DNA of 64,000 nucleotides from Pteria penguin (Eukaryota; Mollusca; Bivalvia; Pterioida; Pteriidae), in assembly GCA_035048485.1 (NCBI GenBank), contig CM068583.1, positions 29,636,841 to 29,700,840 of the forward strand, read 5' to 3'. The position numbers and the translations under genes were made by a program. Shown here one piece after another: positions 36,323 to 47,583 of the stretch. A model generated the notes under the pieces. The model was not told the DNA's origin. It saw only the letters and a program-made list of their open reading frames with translations, and searched no databases. How positions within the stretch are numbered: position 1 is the stretch's first letter; each line of letters starts with the position of its first letter.

Positions 36323-36423
36323 TGATCCAGAAAGAAGGACCTGTCACTTCAGCTACTACCGCAATTGTAGTGTACAATCAAAACATCTTGAGTGGATTAA
36401 CAACATCCATTGAGACTTACTAA
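36323..36423 (+). CDS. candidate terminal coding exon
   Basis: An acceptor (GTGTCTTCCACAG, AG at 36,321-36,322) precedes two bases and then 32 codons reading IQKEGPVTSATTAIVVYNQN and ending in ILSGLTTSIETY, with a TAA stop at 36,421-36,423. An AATAAA polyadenylation signal lies 71 nt downstream (36,494-36,499). The composition is balanced and Thr/Ser/Val-rich, unlike AT-driven shadow frames nearby. Without splicing, an ATG at 36,296 would give a 42-residue ORF with an in-frame stop just upstream. I do not recognise the protein and found no upstream exon; the transposon at 33.9-35.9 kb could lie in its intron. Evidence is signal and composition only. Confidence 0.35.
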
Positions 36424-36493
36424 TTGTAATGACAAACGATGGATAAATAGTCTAGTGTATAGACTGGTATCGTCACTTATGTGACGGATAATT

Positions 36494-36499
36494 AATAAA
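36494..36499 (+). terminator. polyadenylation signal AATAAA
   Basis: A canonical hexamer 71 nt after the stop of the candidate exon at 36,323-36,423. In AT-rich DNA this hexamer is common by chance, so its value depends on that exon. Confidence 0.3.
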
Positions 36500-37024
36500 G
36501 ACAGCTTGTGGGGCTATTTTGTCCTAACGACTTAGGTATCTAATGAGTTTTATGACAACGGGTTCTAGTAACATCGGGAGTGTAGAGAGGTTCATTTAGA
36601 AGTTAATATCAGTGTGTGTGTTTTAGTTATCAGTAGAGCATCATAAAATTTCTTTGAAGAGTTTACAACATATTCCCAAAATTCTTTTGATCGTCTTTCA
36701 TTGTTTCATGTTGTATTATTTATGAAAAATAATGAAATCTACAAAATCAATACTGCTGACACTATGGTAATAAATGTTGTCAAATGCCTTAAAAAGTACC
36801 ATGGTTTTCCTGACTGATCAGTCAATTTATTGCCATGTCAACTCAACGTTCAAAGTCGGAGCAGTGATTGAACTCATAATTTTGTTGACGTTATCTATGT
36901 AATTTTACTCATGTTCCATTATTTTGATTGACCTGTATTGACTCTCCCTTTAATCGATATACTGTTATAGCAAATGTGGATATATGTATTGCTTAGGAAA
37001 TAAAAAAGTTGTCGAAATTTCGAA

Positions 37025-37031
37025 GAGAGAG

Positions 37032-37062
<31 letters not shown>
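37025..37062. repeat. (GA)n microsatellite
   Basis: GAGAGA with two GATA interruptions, about 38 bp. Confidence 0.9.
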
Positions 37063-37635
37063 TTTTCATGAAATAGAAAAAATATAACACCTTGGTAATT
37101 GGTGATGATCAGATTTACATGGAATGGCAGCGTAATTGTCTTCATTTGCAGGTAAATCAAAGGGGTATAAATCAAATAAATATGCTAATAAGATATGATA
37201 TATTAGTTCATTTGTACAAATTCGTCGGAATGAACAGCATTGATGTAACCACATAATATTATGTTTTTAGTAAATTGATGAATAATCCGGAAACTGTCAC
37301 GCTGAGTTTGTCTTATACCCTTTCATCTCAGACATAGATCATGATACATTGTCAGTAATGTCCGAAGAGCCTTCAACTGGAATTTTGCAAATTATGATCA
37401 ACAATAAATTTCAATATTTAATATTGACACACAAGCAATAGGCGCAGTAATAATGTATCAAAACTTTCAAACATGTATAAGTAGCTGTTATTGTAAAAAA
37501 GAATATTGTTAATGTAAATATGAATATTTAAGAAAAAAAAAAACATGTATAAATGTAATTCACCATATAAGCATTGGGACAACTAATGCCGTTTTAGTTA
37601 TTCTCAAGGTTGAGATTGTGGAAGTCAGTAATATC

Positions 37636-38801
37636 CAGAGATGTTGAAATTATTCTGATCCTGTCAGACATTTGGACTGACAGATTTATAAAGTCTGTCA
37701 GTCCGGAAAGAATTCTGTTAGTCCAAACAAAATTGTATGACAATCTTGTCATTGCTTGTAAATTAAAAACTGTCATTTTATCATTTTGTTTAAGTATCGA
37801 TTCACTTTAATCCAGAGATTGTTGACGCACATATGTACATGGTATATATTCTTTAACATAATACACATTCTTCAGCTGATTTTTTGGATTGTTTTTTGGT
37901 TGCGTATTATACATGGGAGTAGAAATTCGTTATTTTTCATCCCTCTCACCAGGTGACCAGGCTGTGGAAGAATAAGCACCCTTGTTGTGCTAGCACACCC
38001 GTGAAACAATGTATATTTCATGATCCTTTCAATTATCTCTTATCTTTTTAAACATTTGGTTTTTAGTTCGATATCCACATATCATTAACTTTGATACCTC
38101 CGTTACGGCTAAGGTACATGTAAAGTAAGGGAAAGGTTTAAAAGTTGTCGATTTACAGAGTTATTAAGGTGTCGATTATGTCGATCATATACCATCCCGT
38201 CAGTTGTGTTTACCGATTTTATTTAGACGCATCGTTTAAATTATAATCCCTTTCGCTGGCAGCTGCTGGTTTTGATATGACAATAGAATTTGATAGTACA
38301 GATAAATGACGCAGTACCTGAATATGAGCTTTGAATGCATCAGTATTATCTAGATGTTTTACGATCTCTTTTTACTCTCCAGAAAGTTGTATCTTTTCAG
38401 TATCAAAGACCGTCAATAGATCACAGCAGGTATCAGATATTAACAAGAACACTTCACGGTCAAGTAACTTTCTCATTTACTAAAAGTTTGCTGCGAGCTT
38501 TGCTATAATATTTAAATGGACAGTCATTACGCAGGCACCATTTTATGGAAATCTTGTTCAAAATGACCATAGGTCACTAAATGTTAAAAAGAAAAAAATA
38601 CTGGCCAGCCAGGCTACATATTTCCCAAGTCTCACTAAAGCCAGACGTCAAAAATCGGTATCATCGGGCGTTGATCTAGTGATTTTTAGGAATGCATATG
38701 CATGGCTGCCATGAACGCCGGTCATTTTGACGGACATTCTGTCGGTCATTATAAATTTTAGTCGGACTTGCCGGCAGGACCGACGGATTTCAACATCTCT
38801 G
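37636..38801. mobile_element. non-autonomous DNA transposon, 1,166 bp, with TIRs and 6-bp TSD
   Basis: The first 15 bases CAGAGATGTTGAAAT (37,636-37,650) are the exact reverse complement of the last 15 (38,787-38,801). Imperfect inverted similarity continues for about 70 bp through GGACTGACAG/GTCGGTC-type blocks. AATATC flanks both sides (37,630-37,635 and 38,802-38,807), a clean 6-bp target duplication. There is no transposase. A PLE family A fragment lies inside (37,945-38,010). hAT would give 8 bp and PIF/Harbinger 3 bp. A 6-bp duplication fits few families (Dada-type elements make 6-7 bp), so the superfamily stays open. Confidence 0.8.
37945..38010 (-). mobile_element. PLE family A 3'-UTR fragment inside the transposon
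   Basis: In plus-strand view: CACCAGGTGACCAGGCTGTG, GAAGAATAAGCACCCTTG and AGCACACCCGTGA align with the family A 3'-UTR block with many substitutions. It was either captured by the transposon or inserted into it. Confidence 0.5.
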
Positions 38802-39059
38802 AATATCTGAGCAAAAATCTAATTACTAAACTGCCCAAAGATAAGAGCAACCCCCCCCCCCCCCAAAAGACCAAAAAATACCAAAAAAAACCCAAAACAA
38901 AACAAAACAAAAACAAAACCCCCAAAAAAGAAATATATTAAAGGACTCAAAAGTCCTGAGAGTCGGCTTTGCTGATTTTAAGTATGTAATCATTTTACCA
39001 TTTTAGTGGCGGATTCAGGATTTCAGGAAAATGGAGGTGGGGGGGGGGCAAAATTAGGA

Positions 39060-40104
39060 CTTTGTTGCAACTACATCGTCATTATACCTATGTACAAAAT
39101 GCTAATCTAATAAAATTTGCTCTCTTCATACCATCTTACGGCAAAGAGTTTGCAATTTCTTGTATCCGAAATGAACGTGCAATCGACAACTTCATGGCAA
39201 CAAGTCTTACTGCATTGTTGTCACGAGTCGAAGCTGAGCCAAGGAACGACATTCCTTCAAGTGGGACATTAAATAACCATCTTATTCACGATTCTCATAA
39301 TGTTTTAACATCATTTATATTTAGAAACATACAACATTTACCTAAATATTTATATTGCATTTTCATTATCAGAGGAAATGCGGGAAGATCGATCTTTAAA
39401 ATTGTCATATATGTGAAAAAGAACTTAAGTTCCAGAACATGTTGGGAAAAACTTTAATTGAAATATCTCGATAAAAACAAGCGATACAAGATCAAGACAA
39501 ATGCTTTGTCCGGAGAATTACACAATCGAATACATCCAACGGTGTCGGTGGTAAACACATCGTAAAGTAGTCACAACTACATATTATTACGCGAAATTTG
39601 AAAACATTATTGCAACTCCTTTTTCGAGTTATTGAAACTAGTTTATGTTTAGCTTAAATTAACTGAGCTAAAGGTACACTGTGCTGATCAAGAATTTTTA
39701 AGACAACATCAGTAATTTTTGGCACTTTATTTTTCAGCGGCGTAGTAAGCTCTATATCGGTAGTGAGAGTTATAACCCCTGAAAAGAAAGTGATTGCAAT
39801 GAGTGCGGCTTCACCGAGGCCGACTCAAAAACCACACACACAACACATCCTTTGCAGGGGAGGGGACGAGATATACCCTATTTTTTGGACTGGTTTAAAA
39901 TAATTTACCTCACAGTAAATTGTGAAGTATATATACTGGTCTGTAAGGTAGTGACTTGTAATTCGAAAGTGATATTATCCAATCTCCATACACCATACAA
40001 CATTACAATACTGTTTTTTGCCCCGCAACTGCGGCAGTTTTTAAGTGGTAAGTATAGATTCATGCATTGTAACGAAAAACGACTGGTATTGTATGCAAAC
40101 AGGT
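39060..40104 (+). repeat. 1.04-kb tandem duplication, unit 1
   Basis: Unit 1 runs from CTTTGTTGCAACTACATCG to GTATGCAAACAGG(T) and is repeated immediately as unit 2. Upstream is a different, G-run-containing repeat (TAGTGGCGGATTCAGG). Open frames at 39,062-39,457 (131 codons) and 39,852-40,214 resemble no protein I know. The few differences from unit 2 inside the 39,062 frame change amino acids (Ser/Ala, Asn/Ser, Leu/Phe) or create a stop, which argues against coding constraint. Contents otherwise unknown. Confidence 0.9.
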
Positions 40105-41144
40105 CTTTGTTGCAACTACATCGTCATTATACCTATGTACAAAATGCTAATAAAATTTGCTCTCTTCATACCATCTTACGGCAAAGAGTTTGCAATTGCT
40201 TGTATCCGAAATGAACGTGCAATCGACAGCTTCATGGCAACAAGTTTTACTGCATTGTTGTCACGAGTCGAAGCTGAGCCAAGGAACGACATTCCTTCAA
40301 GTGGGACATTAAATAACCATCTTATTCACGATTCTCATAATGTTTTAACATCATTTATATTTAGAAACATACAACATTTACCTAAATATTTATATTGCAT
40401 TTTCATTATCAGAGGAAATGCGGGAAGATCGATCTTTAAAATTGTCATATATGTGAAAAAGAACTAAAGTTCCAGAACATGTTGGGAAAAACTTTAATTG
40501 AAATATCTCGATAAAAACAAGCGATACAAGATCAAGACAAATGCTTTGTCCGGAGAATTACACAATCGAATACATCCAACGGTGTCGGTGGTAAACACAT
40601 CGTAAAGTAGTCACAACTACATATTATTACGCGAAATTTGAAAACATTATTGCAACTCCTTTTTCGAGTTATTGAAACTAGTTTATGTTTAGCTTAAATT
40701 AACTGAGCTAAAGGTACACTGTGCTGATCAAGAATTTTTAAGACAACATCAGTAATTTTTCGGCACTTTATTTTTCAGCGGCGTAGTAAGCTCTATATCG
40801 GTAGTGAAAGTTATAACCCCTGAAAAGAAAGTGATTGCAATGAGTGCGGCTTCACCGAGGCCGACTCAAAAACCACACACACAGCACATCCTTTGCAGGG
40901 GAGGGGACGAGATATACCCTATTTTTTGGACTGGTTTAAAATAATTTACCTCACAGTAAATTGTGAAGTATATATACTGGTCTGTAAGGTAGTGACTTGT
41001 AATTCGAAAGTGATATTATCCAATCTCCATACACCATACAACATTACAATACTGTTTTTTGCCCCGCAACTGCGGCAGTTTTTAAGTGGTAAGTATAGAT
41101 TCATGCATTGTAACGAAAAACGACTGGTATTGTATGCAAACAGG
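40105..41144 (+). repeat. 1.04-kb tandem duplication, unit 2
   Basis: Nearly identical to unit 1. I found a 5-bp deletion (TCTAA missing near 40,150), a 1-bp insertion near 40,760 and about half a dozen substitutions, including a premature stop at 40,465-40,467. The unit ends exactly where a PLE family A 3'-UTR block starts (GGGGACGCTTACTCCTC at 41,143). Confidence 0.9.
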
Positions 41145-41310
41145 GGACGCTTACTCCTCTTCGGCACCTGGTCTCGCCTCAATGAATTGGGATTTGTATT
41201 TGTCCGAATATGACATTGTGCATGATATTGTCCTTTTATTTCATGGACATTTAGATGTGGTTAACCTTCTTCGTTGTTTACTTTAGTGAACCATACGCAC
41301 ATTTCGACAT
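41141..41310 (+). mobile_element. PLE family A 3'-UTR fragment, second subtype
   Basis: GGGGACGCTTACTCCTCTTC, GGCACCTGGTCTCGCCTCAA and then TTGTCCGAATATGAC..TTTCATGGAC parallel the copies at 4,985-5,131 and 13,616-13,800 (both minus). The open frame through it (41,086-41,286) gives the spurious GDAYSSSAPGL peptide. Confidence 0.7.
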
Positions 41311-41515
41311 TTCTTTTGCGTGATGCTCAAGGTCTAGACTGTGGAAATCCAATACGGAAAATTTTGGACTAATCATTAAGTTGACCTAAAATAATAGCTA
41401 TAGAACCAGACTGATGACAGTGCTTTGCAAGAGGATGTAACATCTTTTAAAATTTTAGTAATAGTTTACAAATTTTGTCACTGAGAATAGGAAGTATACA
41501 TTTCGGGTCAGTATA

Positions 41516-41590
41516 GAGGCACTGAGTACAGTGGCACTAAGTACAGAAGCACTGAGTACAGAGGCACTGAGTAGAGAGGCACTGAGTACA
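41516..41590. repeat. five 15-bp tandem repeats
   Basis: GAGGCACTGAGTACA occurs five times back to back with one or two substitutions per unit. Confidence 0.9.
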
Positions 41591-42008
41591 GATTTTCTTG
41601 TCCGTGATATGATTTAGATTGTGTAGCTCTTATATAACGTTTCTTTTTTAAAGTTCAATACCCGACATAATTCATTGTATACTTTTACATACAATGATCT
41701 CATAATAATTATAACTACCTGGTACTGCTCGCCTAATACCAAAATCAAAATTACATTGAATATCTAACTTTATCATGCTTAAGCTAATAGTGAAAAAAAA
41801 TCTAAATTTCTTGTGTATGTGAAAAAGTTCTGCGATTTGACAAGTTGTGCATACACTCAACTGAACTCATATTATTTGTTAAAGAAAATTTCTGACAAAA
41901 ATGAATGTCATCTGATGCATGGTGTGTAGTTATATTAAGTTTTACGTAGCAACAATCTAAATAGACAAACAATCGGACCTTTCGTTTGTAATTGTATAAA
42001 AGCGCCAA

Positions 42009-42028
42009 AAAGGGGAGGGGGGGGGGGG
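42009..42028. repeat. G run
   Basis: GGGGAGG followed by ten G. A comparable G run lies at 39,039-39,048 and a C run at 38,852-38,863. Confidence 0.9.
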
Positions 42029-42029
42029 T

Positions 42030-43561
42030 GTTATGCATTTTAATTGTAATAAGAGCACTAATTTAAAGTGACTGAAAATCAGACAAATTTTCGGTCGAAA
42101 AACGTATTTTAACTATTAGAAATAGAACTCTCATTAACTACATACTATATATAAAAAACTTTCCATTATTCATCATTTATCTAGCAGAAATCGTGAGATG
42201 TATTGTTTACAGAGTCTATTGTGTCTACAGTCGACAATTATTGCCACGTGATCATGTTCATTACACACGTAAATATAGACAACGATGGGAAGACACACCA
42301 GAGCTTTGTATACAAACAGATGCTCTGCAGTGTGTATTGATCGTGTGAAAAACGGGATAAGGAAACCCGCGTTATTCCCCTTAACGAACCTCTTCGTAAT
42401 TTTTACCAACAGATATCATGGTAGTTATTTTCGGATTTCAAATGGGAATAACTTGATCAGAAAAAAGGGGGAAACACAGTTATGTTGATAATCCATGATA
42501 ATGTGGGCTGTGAAGTATGAAGAAATTTCAATACCAAGCATAGTTACTCATAAGTCCCTCTGCAATCCAGCTCTAAAGACCAGTTGTACTAAGAATTATT
42601 TATCTAAACAGATAAATGAATGAGAATGAAAAGTTAAATATAAATATTTATGTAATGGGTCTGAAAGTTTTCCAGGGTCTATAATGTAAACACGAAAAAC
42701 ACGAAAGAAACTATTCTATATCACTGATAAAGTAACTTCATACCACGGTGAGTATTTACGGGCTTCGGAAATTTAGCGGTAAGAGGAAGTACTCAGAAGT
42801 AGAATTATGTGTTTCTGACAAGGGGGTGTAACTTTCAATGATTTTGGGTACGGACGTGTGGCTGGAGTCGCTGGCACCCTACCTCATTCATATATTGAGC
42901 GAAGTGTAAAACATACCCATTCATATACTGACCATAGGCTTGCAATCAGTTTCTGTATTCCAGATTCTAGTGCACAAATATATTCTCTTGCAGTCTCCAC
43001 CTGCGTCTTACGTATTCATATATTTTGTGATTTGAAAGATACTCATTGATACATATTTGAAGGGAAAATGATACCCATTAATATATTGTGTGGCCTTAAA
43101 ATTATACCCCATTCCAGCCGCACGTCTGTATATATCTTAATATAGGAAGTTAACCCCCCGGCGTGGTTTCTGACACTGCCTTGAATAATGTACGGTAATT
43201 TATTTATAAGATTTTGCATGCTCATAACATTTTATATCTAATCTTCGAGTTTTGCATGCTCATAACACCACGTATTCATAAGACCACAATGATGAAATAA
43301 ATCGTGTGTGTAGTGTTTGTTGCTTCATAAGCTACAGTATCAAAGATACATTTATAACAATGTTTTGTTGAATAAAATGTAACTTAATTATGTATGAAAG
43401 TAAATGGGAACCAGAAACATACCCATTATAATTAAAATTTGATCTGCTGTAGCACATTCGGTAGGTGCTTAGGTTATGAACGAGAGGTCTAAAGTTTAAA
43501 ACGTCATCGGCAGAGACTGCTTAGGACTGATCTCCAATGGATCAGTAAACAAACAAAACAA
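42030..43561. other. no gene; degenerate CATTCATATATTG motif cluster at 42,880-43,130
   Basis: CCCATTCATATACTG, CATTCATATATTGAG, TATTCATATATTTTG and CCCATTAATATATTG recur at 30-100 bp spacing, which may be a decayed repeat. TTTTGCATGCTCATAACA is duplicated at 43,213 and 43,250. Nothing else supported. Confidence 0.4.
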
Positions 43562-43563
43562 AA

Positions 43564-43601
43564 CACCCCCCCCCCCCCCAAAAAAAAAAAAAAAAAAAAA
43601 C
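43564..43601. repeat. C run followed by A run
   Basis: About 15 C followed by about 21 A. Confidence 0.9.
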
Positions 43602-44324
43602 CGTATCAAATATGATACGAAAGATTTACTAGGTTTAATCATAATAAGAATCAGATGGCTAGGTTCTATCGCAGAGTCAGAGAGACGCTATATTTTCTTG
43701 ATAGAATCTATCCCCTCTGACGAGGGCATGCTACCTTATCAATGTAACACCACTAGATCCCAGCGACTGTCTTCAGAGCAATCTATCAATACAGGAGTTG
43801 CTTATACGGCATATGCTTCCTAATGCTTTCCAATTTAGGATTTTATCAATAAGGAAAGCGCGCTATCGCGAGCCATGCTGTGTGATGATCATTTTCATTT
43901 TCTCCAAAGAAGAAGGAATTATTGAGACACGGCGAAGATTTACACTCGGTAGAAACGTATTGCATTGTAACGATAAGGGACGCTATTATAGCACAGTGAA
44001 GGAATAAATAATAAGAGATCACTGAAATATAATAATAAAATCACTAGATTAAAAGAATCAGAGTAAAAGTGATCTTTCTGCTTTCAATGATACAAGGTAA
44101 CAAAACACAATTTTTAGGACAAATCCTATTACTGAATAAATAATTTGACATCAGAATATTTATGTATATATGAAAAGTTTTATTCTATTTAAACCTAACA
44201 AATGAAAGTTTTAACATTTCTTTCGACGTATTTTATTGTTAACCATGCATTATTCAGAAGCAATTAATTTTGCACAATACCAATCAAGGTCATAAGTTTA
44301 AATAATGCGCATATCTTTTAATTC
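43602..44324. other. no feature seen
   Basis: The 69-codon frame at 43,798-44,007 has no motif. Nothing else supported. Confidence 0.4.
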
Positions 44325-44390
44325 TGAAGAAAGAACAGAAGACATCTGACCAAGCTGTATGAAACAAATCGCCAAGAACAAGCATGAAAA
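44325..44390 (-). mobile_element. PLE family B 3'-end fragment
   Basis: ACAGAAGACATCTGACCAAG, CTGTATGAAACAAATC and GCCAAGAACAAGCATG match the family B terminus at 60,436-60,485. Confidence 0.65.
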
Positions 44391-45592
44391 ATCAATTATT
44401 CAAAGAGGAAAAGAATTTCAGACTCATGACTCTTTGATGAAAAAAATCCAGGCTGCGAATTCAGATATCTAGATTTTATTTTTAATAAACATAATATACA
44501 TACCAATGTTTATTTACGCTTTATACATTGTCGATATATTATAACTTGTCAGAACCAAAATTGTATCAAACAACATTATTAGTCGCAAATCAGCCACCAA
44601 AATACACAACCAATACAATATAAGAGGGACTATACATGAGAAAGAGATACTGTATTGAGAAATATTTCATCTGCCTGTACCTATATCCTGGACTGGTGAT
44701 AGCGTAGGGGACTATACATGACTGTGAAATACTGTATTAAGGTATGTTTCATCTGTCAGTATCAATGCTCTGGGCTGGTAATAGCCTTGGGGACTACACA
44801 TGGCAGAGAGATACTGTATCAAGGTATGTTTCATCTGTCACTATCAATGTTCTGGGCTGGTGATATCCTTGGGGACTATACCAGACTGCGAGATACTGTA
44901 TAAAGGTATGTTTCATCTGTCACTCTCAATGTTCTAGGCTGGTGATAGCCTTGGGGACTATACATGACTGTGAAATACTGTATTAAGGTATGTTTCATCT
45001 GTCAGTATCAATGTTCTGGGCTGGTGATAGCCTTGGGGACTATACATGAATGTGAAATACTGTATTAAGGTATGTTTCATCTGTCAGTATCAATGCTCTG
45101 GGCTGGTGATAGCCTTGGGGACTACACATGGCAGAGAGATACTGTATAAAGGTATGTTTCATCTGTCACTCTCAATGTTATGGGCTGGTGATAGCCTTGG
45201 GGACTATACCAGACTGTGAGATACTGTATAAAGGTATGTTTCATCTGTCACTCTCAATGTTATGGGCTGGTGATAGCCTTGGGGACTATACATGACTGTG
45301 AGATACTGTACTGAGGTGAGTTGCATCTGTCAGTACCAATCATCTGGGCTGGTAATACCCTGGGGGATTATACATGAAAAAGAGATTTTGTATTGAGATA
45401 TGTTTTATCAGTCAGTGTCAATATTCTGGGCTGGGGATAGCTGTGGGAACTATATATGAGAAAGGATACTATATCAAGGTATGTGTCATCTGTCAATACC
45501 AATAATGGGGGCTGGTGATAGCCTTGGGGACAATACATGACATAGAAATACTGCATCAATGAATATAAAACATATATACCCTTTAATTTTGT

Positions 45593-45636
45593 GCATCGGA
45601 TGCGCATTTCAACAACTGGTGTCTTTTCAGTGATGG
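45593..45636 (-). ncRNA. decayed hammerhead ribozyme inside the satellite, copy 1
   Basis: On the minus strand: CCATCA (stem I), CTGAAAA (45,630-45,624), a stem II of GAC/GTT, GAAA, U-GCGC-A, AUC triplet, then CGATGC. The invariant G8 is A, and stem I and stem II each have lost pairs. It is predicted inactive, but the architecture is unmistakable. Confidence 0.75.
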
Positions 45637-47539
45637 TCGTGGGCGAATGGTTGAAATTTCCATGTTATATAAATATTTAAAGAGTAGTAGGAATGTTTAA
45701 TCTGTCAGTACCAATATTCTTGGTTGTTGATACCCTCGTGGACAATCCATGACGGATATATACTGTATTGAGGTATGTTTCAACTGTGAGTACCAATATT
45801 CTAGGCTGGTGATACCCTCGTGGACAATCCATGACAGACATATACTGTATTGAGGTATGTTTCAACTGTGAGTACCAATATTCTAGGCTGGTGATACCCT
45901 CGTGGACTATACATGACAGACATATACTGTATTGAGTTATGTTTCATCTGTCAGTACCAATATTCTAGGCTGGTGATACCCTCGTGGACTGTACATGACA
46001 GACAAATACTGTATTGAGGTATGTTTCATCAGTCAGTACCAATATTCTGGGCTGGTGATTCCCTTGTGGAGAATACATGACAGATAAATACTGTATTGAA
46101 GTATGTTACATCTGTGAGTACCAACATTCTGCGCTGGTAATACCCTGGGGGACTATACATGAAAAAAGTTACTGTATTGAGTTATATTACATCTGTCAGT
46201 ACTAATATTATGGGCTGGTGATAGCCTTGAGGACTATACATGAGAGAGATACTATATTGGAGTATATTTCATCTGTCTGTATCAATGTTATTGCCTGGTG
46301 ATACCCTCGTGGACTATACATGACTGTGAGATACTGTATTAAGGTATGTTTCATCAGTCAGTATCAATGTTCTGGGCTGGTGATAGCCTCGGGGACTACA
46401 CATCACAGAGAGATTCTGTATTGAGGTATGTTTCCTCCGTCAGTAACGATGTTCTGGGCTGGTGATACCCTTGTGGAGTATACATGACAGATAAATACTG
46501 TATTGAAGTATGCTATATCTGTCAGTACCAATATTTCGGGCTGGTATTACCCTGGGGGGACTACACATGAAAAAGAGATTCGGTATTGAGGTATATTACA
46601 TCAGTCAGTACTAAAATTATGTGCTGGCGATACCCTCGTTTACTATACTTAAGGGATACTGTATTGAGGTGTATTTCATCTGGCTGTATCAATGTTATTG
46701 TCTGGTGATGCCCTTGTGAACAATACATGACAGAAATATACTGTATTGAGGTATATTTCATCTGCCTGTGCCTATATCCTGGGCTGGTAATACCCTCGGG
46801 GACTATACATGACTGTGAGATACTGCATTAAGATATGTGTCATCTGTCAATACTAATATTCTGGGCTGAGGATACCCTCGTGGACTATACATAAGAGATA
46901 CTGTATTAAGATATATTTCATCTGCCTGTACCTATATCCTGGGCTGGTGATACCCTCGGGGCTATGCATGACTGTGAAATACCGTATTAAGGTATGTTTC
47001 ATCTGTCAGTATCAAAGTTCTGGGCTGGTGATAGCCTTGGGGACTATACATGACAGAGATATTGTATGTGGACAGAGAGAAACTGTATTGAGATATATTT
47101 CATCTGTCTGTACCTATAGCCTGGGCTGGTGATACCCTCGGAGGCTATACATGACTGTGAGATACTGTATTAAGGTATGTTTCATCTGTCAGTATCAGTG
47201 TTCTGGGCTGGTGATAGCCGCGGGGACTATACATTACAGAGAAATACTGTATTGAGGTATGTTTCTGTCGTCAGTAACTATGTTCTGGGCTAGTGATACC
47301 CTCGTGGATTATACATGACAGAGAGATACTGTACTGAGGTACGTGGCATCTGTCAGTAACAATATTTTAGGCTGGTAATACCCTGCGGGACTACACATGA
47401 AAAAGATATTCTGTATTGAGGTATGTTTCATCAGTGAGAACCAATATTCTGGGCTAGGGATAGCCTTGGGGACTATACTTGACAGAGAAATACTGTATCA
47501 ATGAATATAAAACATTTTTATAATAGTTTATAATTTTGT

Positions 47540-47583
47540 GCACCAGATGCGCAGTTCGACAACTTATGTCTTTTCAGTGATGG
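47540..47583 (-). ncRNA. decayed hammerhead ribozyme inside the satellite, copy 2
   Basis: On the minus strand: CCATCA/TGGTGC stem I, CTGAAAA (47,577-47,571), GAC-ATAAGTT-GTC stem II, GAAC in place of GAAA, GCGC loop, AUC triplet. It shares the G8-to-A change with copy 1 and adds A15.1 to C. Flanks are the same as copy 1 (AATGAATATAAAACAT before, GTCGTGGGCGAATGGTTG after), so both derive from one insertion or founder unit. Confidence 0.8.

Noticed and set aside
39062..40467. 131- and 140-codon frames in the tandem duplication as a duplicated gene
   Set aside because: Differences between the copies inside the frame are amino-acid-changing or nonsense, the N-terminus is frameshifted between copies, and no motif is recognisable.
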